Notes: generated by a model not told the origin, from the letters alone. A DNA stretch of 64,000 nucleotides from Telopea speciosissima (GCF_018873765.1 NC_057919.1:21616698-21680697), one strand, 5' to 3'. Shown: positions 1 to 13,000, numbered from the stretch's first letter. Translations and numbers: made by a program.

Positions 1-12
1 GGGGCATTGGTG

Positions 13-171
13 GAATTTTTATCCTCTCCTGTTACAGCACGGTGTTGTACTGCATTGTGCGGTGGTTGCAGAGGCCATGTGCATCATGTGGGGCCCACTG
101 TGCCACATGGCCTTTGCAGTGCCGCACGATGTAGTACAGCACCATGCTATAACATGAGAGGATAACGGTTC
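13..171. mobile_element. Palindromic Mutator-type MITE with target-site duplication
   Basis: Two arms of about 70 bp pair almost perfectly around a GC-rich centre near position 90, so the whole 159-bp element folds back. Both ends read GAA..TTATCCTCTC on the outward strand. It is flanked by an exact 10-bp direct repeat, GGCATTGGTG, at 3-12 and 172-181 (9 bp if the first base is ignored), which fits Mutator-type insertion. It has no coding capacity. The superfamily call is inferred from the repeat length. Confidence 0.75.
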
Positions 172-240
172 GGCATTGGTGCGAGTGTCTTGTTGAGATT
201 TTATATGGCAAAATAATTCTGATACCTAATATATAAAAAA

Positions 241-2238
241 GAGTTAATATCATCCCCCTCCCCTCTAAGTGTCCATATTATCAAACCCCTTCCCCAGATT
301 TTGAATAATGATAATACCCTCCCCTATTTTTGAAAGATTCTATCAACTGTATCTTAATCGTTAAAAAAATCATTAAGTGATGACGTGGGCATTTACAAAT
401 TTTCTAATCTCTTTTACGTCTTCTTCTCCCAAAAACCCCTCTACGTGTCTTCTTCTTCTTCTCTTCTGCTAGTTCAGTGTAGTAAGAACTGATAATACTT
501 ACCGTTTATCTTCTGTGGGATGTGGGAATAAAAGGGATCCGAGGGTAATGTGCAAGTGAAATAAGATCGTGCAAGATAATCTGAAAATGAAAGAGAAATA
601 ATAGGGATAAAAAGAGAAGAAGACAAAGATAAATTTGAGATAGAATTTTGCTTTACAGACGAAACAATGGCATCTGGCTTGTTGGGAGGTACCCGGCCTC
701 TCTCAAGTTAAATTCAAGATTAGTTTTAATTTTCCAAAGTCTCTTTCATTTATCCAATACTTCTATATATAAGTACACAAATAGTTACGTAATTCCGCCA
801 CGTCTCCTTATAACTTTTCCTTCCACTGTTATCCACCAATAATAACTTCCCCTAACTAATAAAATAACTACATCAATAACTACATAATAACTAACAACAA
901 ATAACCACATAATAATATCTCTCATTACTACCCTTATCCAAACACGTAACAAGATCATTCCCTTGCACAAAAATGATTATTACAGAAATTTGAAACGTTG
1001 GGGCACCTTCTTGATGTTTAAGCTACTCACTGAAACATGTTAATTATCCATAATTTAAGTTTGTTCCTGCAAAAATGAAAATATTATAATAATTGTTAAT
1101 GAGCTGCATCTAGTTTGGGTATGGAGAAAACTCTCTCAAAGAACCCAATTTGGGACTAAACCCACACACATTAGAAGCAAAGTTTAGAAAATTTTACAAA
1201 ATTTTTTGAGATTGATAAAATTAAGGAAAGAAAGATTATATAATTCAGGCTCACTGAATTTCAAATATCTTCTCCATCTTTAATTAATTGAGTTTCTCAT
1301 TGAGATATACGTACAAATACCTTCTACCCCCTTTTTGTTTCTATGATTTTTTCTTTTCCGTAAAAAGTTTTTGACTTCCACTACATGTTTGTTTCAGTCC
1401 ACAGGGTCCTTCTTCCACGACAAGAGCATGACACTTGGAAGCTCATTGGTGTGTCCAGCAATCTAGGGCTCTCAGGAAGATCAGGTGAAGGAAGAAGAAC
1501 AGAAGCCTTGAGAAGCAGGAAGAGTTACAAGTCCAAAACTTGGTTCTTCTCTCTATGCTCGAGAGGTGAAGATAACCCTGATGGACTGAACAACCCTCCT
1601 CCATCCCTGGACCATTTTCTTGAAGCAGAGAGGAGCTGCTAATGATTACAAGAGGAATCAGAGTCCGACTATCTATGAAGCCGACGAGTATGGCTGAGCA
1701 AAGAATGGCTCTGAACCAAATCCACTATTCGGTGATGGCCGCATAGCGCTTCCTCAGTCAATAAACTCATGGTTTAATTCAGAAGTCGGTGGGTCATCCC
1801 ACAACCACAAGAGCTTGGACCATGGAAATGGGCACCCTGTTCCAGTACTGTTTTCATGTGTGTGTGGACAACCCTAAGCAATTGAAGCATTATTTACACC
1901 ATCAGTCGCCAGAACCTCTTTATGGTTCTATCTCACTATTGGGATTTTGGAATAGGATTCCTTTTTTCTCTATTTTGTAGGTGTAGGATGCTTCAATGGC
2001 GCCTTCTTCTTTCTCTCGATTCCCCTGCTGCAAGGGAGAGAGACATTGTTTTTTGTTTTTTTTTAATTTCATTTGAAAGGTAATATCATCATTTGAACTG
2101 CTATTTTAACAACGTTAGCTACTTACGGTACGGTTGATAGAATCTTTTAAAAGTTGGAAAGGGTATTATCATTATTCAAAACTTAGGAGAGGGATTTGAT
2201 ATTATGGATACTTAGAGGGGAGGGGATGATATTTACTC
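241..2238. mobile_element. Pack-MULE-like element with about 120-bp terminal inverted repeats
   Basis: The left end (241 to about 365) and right end (about 2116-2238) are inverted copies of each other, beginning GAGTTAATATCATCC on the left and GAGTAAATATCATCC on the reverse strand of the right. Flanks are AT-rich and give only an approximate 9-bp duplication (TATAAAAAA / TTAAAAAAA). No transposase is visible. The interior instead carries a piece of a cellular gene (separate entry, about 1385-1870). Long TIRs, roughly 9-bp flanks and captured gene sequence are the standard signature of a Pack-MULE; assignment to Mutator is inference. The right half takes part in a later tandem amplification. 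Confidence 0.65.
1385..1875 (+). pseudogene. Captured fragment of an At3g17950-like gene inside the Pack-MULE
   Basis: Reading frames in this stretch jointly give a recognisable protein: a start resembling STGSFFHDKSMTLGS, then LIGVSSNLGLSGRSG, KSYKSKTWFFSLCSR, PPSLDHFLEAER, RNQSPTIYEADEYG and finally HGNGHPVPVLFSCVCGQ. From memory this order matches the plant family annotated as uncharacterized or transmembrane protein At3g17950. At least two frameshifts and one in-frame stop break it. A pyrimidine-rich stretch ending in CAG directly before the fragment (about 1386-1398) looks like a retained splice acceptor, so genomic DNA rather than cDNA was probably captured. The family name rests on recall; the breaks are visible. 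Confidence 0.55.
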
Positions 2239-4010
2239 TTAAAAAAAATGATCATATTATTTTTGATTTATTTTAACACCGTAAGAAAATGATGTTAGTG
2301 GATTGAAAAGGCAAACAATGAGCTGCCATAACCAATTTCCTTGTCACCAATAGATTGTTTTCCCACCCTCCACTTCCTTGTCCGTCCTCTATATGCTTTT
2401 GTTTCACTATTGGGATTTTGGAATAGGATTCCTTTTTTTTTTTTTTTTTCCAGGTCGTCAATGGCGAAGGATGCTGCAATGACGTTTCTTCTTTCTACCC
2501 TTCTTCTTTCTCTCGATTTCGCTGTTGCAAGAGAGAAAGACATCTGTGTTTTATAATTCCAATTAAAGGGTAATATCATCTTTTGAATTGCTGTTTTAAC
2601 ACCATTAGCCACTTAAGATGCGATTCATAGAATATTTCATAAAGTAAGAGAGGGCATTATCATTATTCAAACCCCAGGGAGGGATTTGATATTATGAATA
2701 CTTAGAGGGGAGGGGAATAATATTTACTCATAAAAAAATGACCATATTATTTTGAGTTGTCTTATTTTAACACCATAAGAAAATGATGTTAGTGGATTGA
2801 AAAGGGTAACAATGAGCTGCCACAGTTTACTCTACTCACGAATTTCCTTGCCACCAATAGATTCTTCCCACACCCTCCATTTCGTTGTCAGTCATCTCTA
2901 TACTTTTGTCTCAGTATTGGGATTTTGGAATGGATTCCTGTTTTTTCTTTTTTTCAGGTCGTCAATGGCGGAGGATGCTTCAATGGTGCTTCTTCTTTCT
3001 CTCGATTTCCTTGTTGCAAGGGAGAAAGACATCTTAATTTTATAATTCCAATTAAAGGGTAATATCGTCTTTTGAACTGCTATTTTAATACCATTAGCCA
3101 CTTAAGATATGATTAATGGAATCTTTTATAAAGTAAGGGAGGGCAATATCATCTTTTGAACTGCTATTTTAATACCATTAGCCACTTAAGATATGATTAA
3201 TGGAATCTTTTATAAAGTAAGGGAGGGCATTATCATTATTCAAACCCCGGAGAAAGATTTGATATTATGGATACTTAGAGGGGAGGGGAATGATATTTAC
3301 TCATAAAAAAATGACCATATTATTTTGAGTTCCCTTATATATATATTTTTTGGTAAAGAATTCCCTTATATTTTAACACCATAAGAAAATGATGTTACGT
3401 GGATTGAAAAGGGATACGATGAGCTGCCATAGTCTACTCACGAATTTCTTTGCCACCAATAGATTCTTCCCCCACCCTCCACACTTCGTTGTCCTTCATC
3501 TTTATACTTTTGTCTCGCTATTGGGATTTTGGAATAGGATTCCTTTTGTTTTCTTTTTCCAGGTCATCAATGGCGGAGGATGCTTTAACGACGCTTCTTC
3601 TTTCTCCCCTTTCTTCTTTCTCTCGGTTTCCCTGTTGCAAGGGAGAAAGACATCTTAATTTTATAATTCCAATTAAAGGGTAATATTGTCTTTTGAACTG
3701 CTATTTTAACACCATTAGTCACTTAAGATACGATTAATAGCATCTTATATAAAATAGGGGAGGGCATTATCATTATTCAAACCCTGGGGAGGGATTTGAT
3801 ATTATGAATACTTCAAGGGAGGGGAATGATATATACTCGTAAGAAAATGACCATATTATTTTGAGTTCCCTTATTTTAACACCATAAGAAAATGATGTTA
3901 CGTGGATTGAAAAGGCAAACGATGAGATGCCATTGTCTGCTCACCAATTTCGTTGCCACCAATAGATTCTTTTCCCACCCTCCCCTTCCTTCTCCTTCTT
4001 CATCTTTCTC
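1928..4010 (+). repeat. Tandem array of about 0.5-kb units upstream of PPOX1
   Basis: The phrase CTATTGGGATTTTGGAAT recurs near 1933, 2408, 2916 and 3516, starting four units of about 475, 509, 599 and 500 bp. Each unit has the same order: a pyrimidine tract ending in CAG, an ATG-initiated stretch (ATGGCGGAGGATGC or a variant), the right end of the Pack-MULE (about 2116-2238 in unit 1), then a copy of the PPOX1-proximal leader with the box CACCATAAGAAAATGATG. Unit 3 is longer because of an internal duplication of about 85 bp (near 3062-3146 and 3147-3231). The final unit runs into PPOX1 exon 1. The amplification must therefore be younger than the MULE insertion. Confidence 0.8.
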
Positions 4011-7000
4011 CTCCTTCGCGATCCCTTCTCCTCCTCCTCCTCCTCCTCCTCCTCCATCGGTAAACCTTCAATAAGTGTACCAACTAACTATTTATACACA
4101 CTAACCCCCATACATGCTGGTTAATTTGATTATTCGTATGTGATAGGGTTTTTGGGGTTGGCGATCAAGTTCTGCAATTCTTGGTGTTGGCTTCTGTTGG
4201 AGGTCTATACAAGTGAGAGGAATGGCGGGTAAGGTCACTTCGCCTCTGGAGACCTTGAATGATCCGGACTCCGTGTCTTATCTGACTCAGAAGGAGGCGG
4301 CTGAGATCGATGAGATCCTTATGGGTCCTCTTTGGTTTAGCGTCGACCAATTAATGGTTGGTTAGCTTTTCCCTGTTGCCTTTTTTTATGGGTTTCAATT
4401 CAGTATTGTTGCTCTTAACTCCTCTCTGCCTCTAAGGGTCTTTGTAGGAATTGGCTGGTTTGAGTGTTGCAGCATCCATAGCTGAGGTAATTCTAGACAC
4501 TGCCCTGTTTGTTTGTGTTCTCTCCCTTTGAGCTTGTTTCCGTTTCCTCCTTTTGATGGTTCTGGATTTTGAATTGAGTTTTGTGGATAATTGAATCCCA
4601 TATAGAACGGGCTCATATATGCTAAACATTAGGCAAAAGGGAAGAGGATAAAAACAATCAAACCCATTGGAATGTGAATCTATTAATTGCTCTATTGTGA
4701 TAACTGAAACGAGGGAAGTACAGAAATGAAATTGGTATGTGATCTGTTGGCTTCTCATGTTTGATGCATATGAGTGTTTTCTAGGCTGATTTTCACAGGT
4801 CTATATTTCATTCTTTGCTGGTTGGTTATGGATGTGGGTTTTGGATGGACCTGGTGGTCACTTGAAGCCTTCCCATGTTCTGCATCCTACCTTATCTCCA
4901 TGGTCTTAGCAATGCTTGATTGCCTATAATGATCAAGAACCACAGCATAATGTTAGGGCCATTGCCTGTTGTAATTTACACCATCTGGACTCCAGCCGCT
5001 GTAATTATATTTTATGACTGTTATGACATCACTTAATATATGTTAATAAAATATATTTATTTTGTAGATATATTGATTAATTCACAATACATTGGCAAAA
5101 ATTAATAAAGTATTGGAAAAGCACCTACATTTACATTAGTCATTTCCCCTCCCTCCTCATGAATGACAATTTTATTAAGAAGAGCCAAGTGTCAAGAAAT
5201 CCCAAAAAGTGCTAAGTCAAACTTAAGCGAACCACATAAGTTGAGCTGTAATGAATGACTCCTTCCCCTTTCCCGCTTTAGCTAGTATACAATTGAAAGA
5301 ACATGGTGTCTGCTGGAGTGAGATGTTATAAGAGGTTGTGAGATCTTTGGCCTCCTTGATGATGTGAGCTTCATTCCCAGCCCTCTGCTCTGCATTATAA
5401 ACTAACTGTAATGATAAGTGCTGAAAAGCCCTTCAACCAACAGCCCATGAATCACAAGAAAGGGCTAATCAAGTCAAAGCAAATGTCCTTGATATCAAAT
5501 TTAGTGGAGTCATCTCCAATTGGCCCTTACAATGCCTGAATCACTCAACCACAGCAATCCCTGAAAGCGAGTCCCGTATCCATTTGCGCTGGGTTTTCTA
5601 TTGTTGCAACTAGCTTTGTTATCTTTGCAATTACATATTCTATAGGATCTCGTAGATTTCTTCAGGTCAAATGATGTTTTATTGCATTTGAAATTATTAT
5701 GTTTGGCAGGTTTACAAACCAAATGAATATAGGCGTGTGCTTGCTATTTGCGGTCCAGGAAATAATGGTGGTGATGGCCTGGTTGCTGCTCGTCATCTGC
5801 ATCACTTTGGATATAAAACATATGTTTGTTATCCAAAACATACTCCCAAGGCTCTTTATACTGGTCTGGTTACTCAGGTACTGTGGTAAACTAAATTTAA
5901 ACTTCTTGTGAATGAGAAGGTTTCACCCATTATTGATACATGTTTCTTATATGTGTTTTTGTAGCTTGAATCACTGTCAATCCCTTTCTTGTCTATGGAA
6001 GACCTTCCTATGGACTTGTCAAATGACTATGACATTATAGTAGATGCACTGTTTGGGTTCTCGTTCCGCGGTAATAAATCCTTTTTTTCTGTCTTAACTC
6101 CTAACATGTATAGAACACAATACATCATGATATTATTGATAGCATGAGAGGTTTGGTTATGAAATACAGATTAATAGATAGTTCCAACACTAATAGTTTT
6201 CCAATTAGTATTAATGTAAGGCTAGGGCTCAATAGCCTCAATTAAACAACTTTGACCTAACCCCAATAGGACCTTCCAACTCTAACATCAGTACAATGTT
6301 TCACCAATCTCCAGCAACAGAAATAACAAGATAACATCTAACAGTAGGTGAACAGACAGATAGATAACACTTAAAACCCTCAGTAAGGTTTAACAGAACC
6401 TTAGATTTATGTCAAACCACTCAAGAAACAAGAAGAGACAAGGTTTGACCCATCGGCTAACAAAAAATAGGCAATTAAGCCAAGAAAAGTTACAGGTTAC
6501 AGAATTAGTAACTAAGTAAGTCTGATGGGACAGATATCCCCATCAAAGGTAGGTCTTCTGGTGCTGATTAACTCTTCAAAACTTCAACCCAGTCTGATGG
6601 TTGAATGCTGAGATATAACAGGGCTTCAGAATTAGAATGTATGCATCAGAAATAGTAACTCACAGTCTCACAGAAACTACCAATCCAGCCATTAGATCAT
6701 TTTGAAATTAATGTCAAAGGAGGGTTTAAGGATGGGTATTACAGTGCCAAAATCTGGGCAGAGACGGTTGCTCGGATCTGAATTTCTTTAGACTTGAAGT
6801 TCTGCTGTAGTAAACATCAACTCAATAGTGTCGCAAGGTGGCAGTTCAATCTTCAAGGCCTGTCTCAGTTGGAGCTTGATAGAACAACCTGTTAGAGTTT
6901 ATGTTGTTAGGGGTACTTTTGTCACTGGCTTATCATAAGTCATGTTATATTGTAATTTTACTTTTTCTCTTTTTTCCTTTTACCTCCTCAGGGAGGCCTA

Positions 7001-10000
7001 TGTAATTTCCAGAAGTTTTAATGAAAAAATAGGCTAGTGGAGTCTATTCTCCACCATCATCGATATCTCCCAACTCTCCTTCTTTCTGTCTTCTTCTTCC
7101 TTCTTCACTTCTCCTTCTTCTTCCCCTTGCTGTTAGATCTTGTTTCTTTACTAGATTCAACCCTCATCTAGTTTCTAACTTGGTATCAGTCTATCAGAGC
7201 AGGTTTGAGAGTCAACCAATCTCAGCTGTTCTCTTTACCTCTCTTTGGGACCCTAGAAAGGTAGAGGGTTCCAATAGAGGCCATACTATGTAAAGTATTT
7301 CACATAGAATACTTATTAGAGTTCTAATCTTCAAATCAATGCTTAATGGAAGGAGTTCAAAGGCTGTAGAAGTCGATTGAAGCCCTAGAGGGTAAAACCA
7401 GAATTACCCCCTGCCTTTCCTCTCGGTTTTGTTTCTGCCTCATTTCTTCTTGGTTTGCAATGAAACCAAGCCCATTTGGATCGTCCAAGGGTCCATTTTA
7501 AGCCCCTAAGAGCTCTCCTCTATGCTGCTGCACAGGTACCGCCAGATGCTTTTTTTCCCTCTCTGTTTGAAGCTTTTTGTTGAGGCTTTTTGTTTGTTAT
7601 GTGTTGAATGGCTGCTGTGAGTTGAAGGGTTACACTATTTAAGTCTCTTTGGTTGGTATGGAATGAAGTAATGATGCAAGAAGTATATTATTTGAAGTTG
7701 TTATCATCAAGAAATTGTGGTCTGTTTACTTGCTGGTGATATATTTGGTCGTCGATTTGTTTCCTTTCTCTGGGTGAAGCATATTGCCTACTTGTTCAAG
7801 ATATTTCAGTGATTTGTCAAGTGTTTGCACATCATGTTTGGGCCTGGTTCTGAGATCAGTGGATCTAATGAAGCTTCAACAGGTGGTCTCGATGGTCTTC
7901 ATCCTAGCATGACCCCATTTGATAATCCCAATACCCAAATTTCTATTGTGGAGTTGGACAACACCAACTATTTGGATTGGTATCACTCTGTGAAGTTATC
8001 ATTGAGAAGCAGGGAACTGGGGCACATTACCAGTTCTATCAAGGCACTTGCATCAACTAATCTAGCATATCCAAAGTGGGAGACTGAGAACTCCATTGTC
8101 ATGACCTGGCTGATTTTCTCCATGAAACCAACTATTTAGATTGGTCTCACTCTGTGAATTTATCATTGAGAAGTAGGGGGAAACTGGGGTACATTACCGG
8201 TTCTATCAAGGCACCTGCATCAACTAATCCAACATATCCGAAGTGGGAGACTGAGAACTCCACTATCATGATGTGGCTGATTTTCTCCATGAAACCTGAG
8301 ATAGGTTAGGGATTTATGAGAAAGGAGTTTGCAAAGGAAATCTGGGACAGTGTCTCTAAGACTTTTGACCGAGTAGGTGACTCAGCAAAAGTCTATTAGA
8401 TTCTTCAAAAGGTCATCAATATGAAACAAGGTGACCGAAGCATTTCTGAGTATTATAACACTGTCATTGGTCTTTGGGAGGAGTATGACTATTATAGAGA
8501 CCTCCATTTTGTCCAACTCTGAGGATGAAGCAAAGGTGTATAGGACACTTGAGATCCTTACTTTACTTGGTGGGCTTAATCCTGACTTTGAGCCAATCCG
8601 ACTGCAGTTCTTGGAGCGGTCCGCTCTTCCATCCTTAGATGAAGCTACTTACAGAGTAAGGAGACTAGGAGAGTATCCATGGATACTACACCATCCCTGG
8701 AGAGATCTACTCTTACTTCTAGCTCTCACAGAGATTGGCGAGGGGGGAGATGCCAAGGGCCAACCTGCGGAGATAACAGAGACAAATTTAAATGTGATCA
8801 TTGTGGGAAGCTGGGGCACACTAAAGAAAGATGTTGTATCCTTCAAGGTTAACCTCCTGGTATGCATGGTGGATCCACTGGTACTTGTGGTGGTAGGAGA
8901 GGGGGTGCCAGAGCCCACACTCTTGCAGTCGAGCCTGAGTCATCTAGACTACAGGCTGATCCTGATTCCCTTTCCAGAGAGGATATTGCAGCAATACGAA
9001 GGATGATGTCTTGTCTAGGCCACTCTTCTACTACACCTGCAAAGTCAGATTCTTCAACATCAGCCTTGCAAGCCTCTACTTCTGTACCCTCCATTGCTCC
9101 TTCTTGGGTCATTGACTCTGGTGCCATCGATCACATGACTGGTATGTCTCAGTGTTATGGTTCCTATTCTATATGCTCTGATAGGGATAAGGTTAGAATT
9201 GCCAATGGATCACGTTCTTCTATTTCAGGTAAGTGTACTGTTCGAGTCACTCCTATTTCCCTTGATTCTATTCTTCATGTCCCTAATTTTGCCACTAACC
9301 TATTATTTGTTAGTCATATAACCAAATCCTTAGATTGTTGTGTCACCTTCTTCCCTTCCTATTTTCTTTTTTAGGATTTGGTGACGAAGAGGATCATTGG
9401 CAGTGGACGTGAGGAGAGAGGATTCTACCTTCTTGAGTCTTGGATACCTACTTCAACACCTGTTTTGTCTATTGCTCGTTTTTGTGTTTGTGGTCGGAGT
9501 GACAGTAGTACTATGGATTCTATGATGCTTTGGCATCAATGTTTGGGTCATCCCTCTTTTGTTGTTATGAGAAAACAATTACCACATTTGTTTACTTCCT
9601 TTTCTTCTTCGCATGTATTTCAGTGTGAACCGTGTATTTTTGCTAAACATTTTCGTTCATCTTATCCTTATCATGGTAATAGATCCATTGTTCCTTTTAA
9701 TATTGTCTATTCTGATGTTTGGGGATCTACTCCCACTACTTTGTTTGGATATCGTTATTTTGTTTCTTTTGTTGATGACTATTCCCAGGTCACTTGGACT
9801 TTTTTGATGAAACAAAAAAGTAATGTTTATGATGTTTTCAAAAACTTTTATCAGTTGATACACAATTCAGTACTCGCATTCAAATAGTTCGTTCTGATAA
9901 GGGAAATGAATACATGAATGGGGGGGGCTTCAACAGTTTTTTACTGATAATGGAATTATTCATCAAGTTGCTTATGTTGACACCCCTCAATAGAATGGGT

Positions 10001-13000
10001 AGCTGAGAGAAAAAACCGTCATTTGTTGGAGGTCACTAGAAGTCTCCTCTTTGGCATGCATGTTCTTAAAACTTTTTGGTTTGATGCCCTTCTTGCTGCT
10101 GCCTTCCTAATTAATCGGAAGCCAACTCAAATTCTTGGCTCCAAATTTCCTTTGGATATCCTTTCACGTTAAGCTTCTGCTTTTTCTCTTCCTCCTAAAG
10201 TGTTTGGGTGTGTCTGCTATGTTCTTGTTTAAAAATCAACTCGAACAAAGCTTGACCCCAAAGCACTCAAATGTCTCTTCCTTGGGTATTCAACTTCTAC
10301 TAAAGGGTATAAATGCTACCATCCTTCCTCCCGAAGGCCACTTCTCTCCAAAGATGTCACTTTCTTTAAGTCTATTCCTTTCTTTCTTCCTCATCAGCAT
10401 CCTCTTCAGGGGGAGAGCCTTGGAAGTAAACAGGCTGCTGATGTCATTCCTTTTCTCACTCCTTTACCTACCTCTACCTCTACCTCCACATTTCTTCTTG
10501 ACATTGGGAAATACAAAGAAGTGGATGTTGACATTGGTATTCATTCAAATGTTGATGCAAGCAACGACTATGAGCTAGCTAGCAAAGAAAAAAAGTTGAT
10601 TGTGTTCAAAAGAAGTGAATACTTGAAGGGAAAGGGAAAAAAAGACCTGCCAAGAGTCCTCTTTGGATCCACATCCTAGCCTCATCCTCCTCAGTCAGGT
10701 AACACTTCTTCCTTTCCTTCCTTTGAGTTAGATCTCCCCATTGCCATTCGAAAGGGGAAAAAATCTTGTACTAATCCCATAGCCAAGTTTGTTTCCTACG
10801 AGGCTATTTCTCTTACAGGTATTGCTTTTTCCGTTGCTCTTGCTTCTTCCTCTATTCCGAAAAATGTCACGTAGGCTATGTCTGATCCAAAGTAGGAGGA
10901 GGCAATGTCCGAGGAAATGATGGCTCTTGAGAAGAGTGGTACTTGGACACTTGTAGATCATCCCAAGGGGAGAGTTCCAGTTGGATGCAGGTGGGTCTAT
11001 ACCATTAAGTACCAATCAGATGGTACTGTAGAAAGATATAAGGGTCGGTTGGTGGCCAAATGATACAGTCAGGTGTACGACATTGACTACCAAGAGACAT
11101 TTTCTCCTGTGACCAAGCATAACTCAATCAGAGTCCTCCTATCAGTGGCTGCCAATAGAGATTGGCCGTTGAACCAATTAGATGTGAAGAATGCCTTTCT
11201 CCATGGTGACTTAGAAGAAGAAGTGTATATGCAGCCTCCTTCTTTCACCTCAGCAGAAGGGAAAGTGTGCCTCCTAAAAAAGGCACTTTATGGCCTCAAG
11301 CAATCTCCTAAGGCCTGGTTTGAGAGATTTCGACAAGCTATTCTCCGGAATGGGTACTCCTAAAGCCATACTGACTGCACTTTGTTTATCTGACGAGGAA
11401 ATGGTATGGTCACAACTCTCATTGTTTATGTTGATGACATTGTAGTGACTAGGAATGACACTGTTGACATAAGTAGATTGAAATCTTACCTGGCCCAACA
11501 GTTTGGGATTCAAGATCTTGGACTTCTGAAGTGTTTCTTAGGTATTGAAGTATTAAGGTCAAAGAAAGGAATCAATATATGCCAGAGAAAGTTTGTCTTA
11601 GATCTATTGAAAGAAATAGGAATGTTGGGGTGCAAACCAACAAACTCCCCAATTGATCCAAATCACAAGCTTGGAGATGAGTGTGGTTCTCCTCTTATGG
11701 ATGCAGGTAAGTACCAGAGATTAGTTGGGAAACTAATTATCTCTCTTTGACTTGGCCAGACATAACTTATGCAGTTGCAGTGGTGAGTCAGTTCATGCAT
11801 GCTCCCAAGAGTGGGCACTTAGATGTTGTTTATCGTATCATCAGGTACTTGAAATCGTCTCCAGGAAAAGGCCTTTTATATGTCAAGCATAATCATTTGA
11901 GGATAGAGGGCTACACTGATGCCGATTGGGCGAGTTCAGTTTCTGACAAGAGATCTACATCCGGTACTACACCTGTGTGAGTGGTAATCTTGTTACATGG
12001 AGGAGCAAGAAGCAACCAGTTGTAGCTAGATCTAGTGCAGAGGCAGAATTTAGAGCTATGGCTCATGGAGTGTGTGAACTAATATGGCTAAGGTAGTTGA
12101 TTCAAGAGTTGGGGTTGGACTATGAGGGAACTATGCGGTTCTATTGTGATAACAAGGATACTATAAGTATTGCTCAGAACCCTGTTCAACATGATCGAAC
12201 GAAGCACATTGAGGTTGATAGGCACTTAATCAAAGAAAAGTTGGATTCTGACTATATTTGTACTCCCTTTGTGAAGACAGGTGATCAAGTGGCAGATATC
12301 TTCACCAAAGGTCTCTTATCTAACCAATTCAGTACCCTCTTATGCAAACTGGGAATGCATGGCATTTATTCTCCAGCTTGAGGGGGAGTGTTAGAGTTTA
12401 TGTTGTTAGGGGTACTTTTGTCACTGGCATATCATAAGTCATGTTATATTATAATTTTACTTTTTTTTGTTTTTTCCTTTTACCTCCTCAGGGAGGCCTA
12501 TGTAATTTCTAGAAGTTGTTAATGACAAAATAGGTGAGTGGAGTCTATTCTCCACGATCATCGATTTCTCACAAGTGTCCTTCTTCTTCCTTCTTCACTT
12601 CTCTTTCTTCTTCCCCTTGCTGTTAGATCTTGTTCCTTTACTAGAATCAACCCTCATCTAGTATCTAACTCAACCTTCAATGATCCAACCAGTAGCTTCA
12701 GCAGTATAGAACAGTGCTTCGGCTCTCCTCAGAAACGATTGTTGCAGAATAATAAAAATAGTAACAAAAAGGATTGAAGGGGTCATGGGGAAGAAGAAGA
12801 ATCAAAAGATGTTGGGGGGGGGGGTGGGATATGACCAAGGCGCTCGCCTATGGTCTTGGTCAGCTTTTCACTGCCTAGTTCGCTCACCTCACTTTGCTGC
12901 ATTTCACAGCCATGGTTGTAAAACCTTTTTTTCCACTAATCAAATCATTGGGGAGGGTGTCTCTCTCCCTTCTTCCTTATTAATAGAAGCAATCTTACAA

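Larger units (their letters stand above)
6890..12670 (+). mobile_element. Complete but inactivated Ty1/Copia LTR retrotransposon in PPOX1 intron 5
   Basis: Two LTRs (6890-7180 and 12389-12670) flank an internal region with gag, protease, integrase, reverse transcriptase and RNase H in the Copia order. The 5-bp target duplication CAACC is exact (6885-6889 and 12671-12675). A purine tract (GAGGGGGAG) precedes the 3' LTR. It lies in the same orientation as the host gene. The LTRs differ at well over ten positions by eye, including indels, so the insertion is not recent. Many stops and frameshifts make it non-coding. Confidence 0.95.

Noticed and set aside
1385..1642. An 85-codon open frame as a functional gene
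   Set aside because: It is one frame of a captured, frameshifted gene fragment inside a transposon.
2341..3683. Several open frames of 70-90 codons read as separate small genes
   Set aside because: They are repeated copies of the same tandem unit and diverge by frameshifts.
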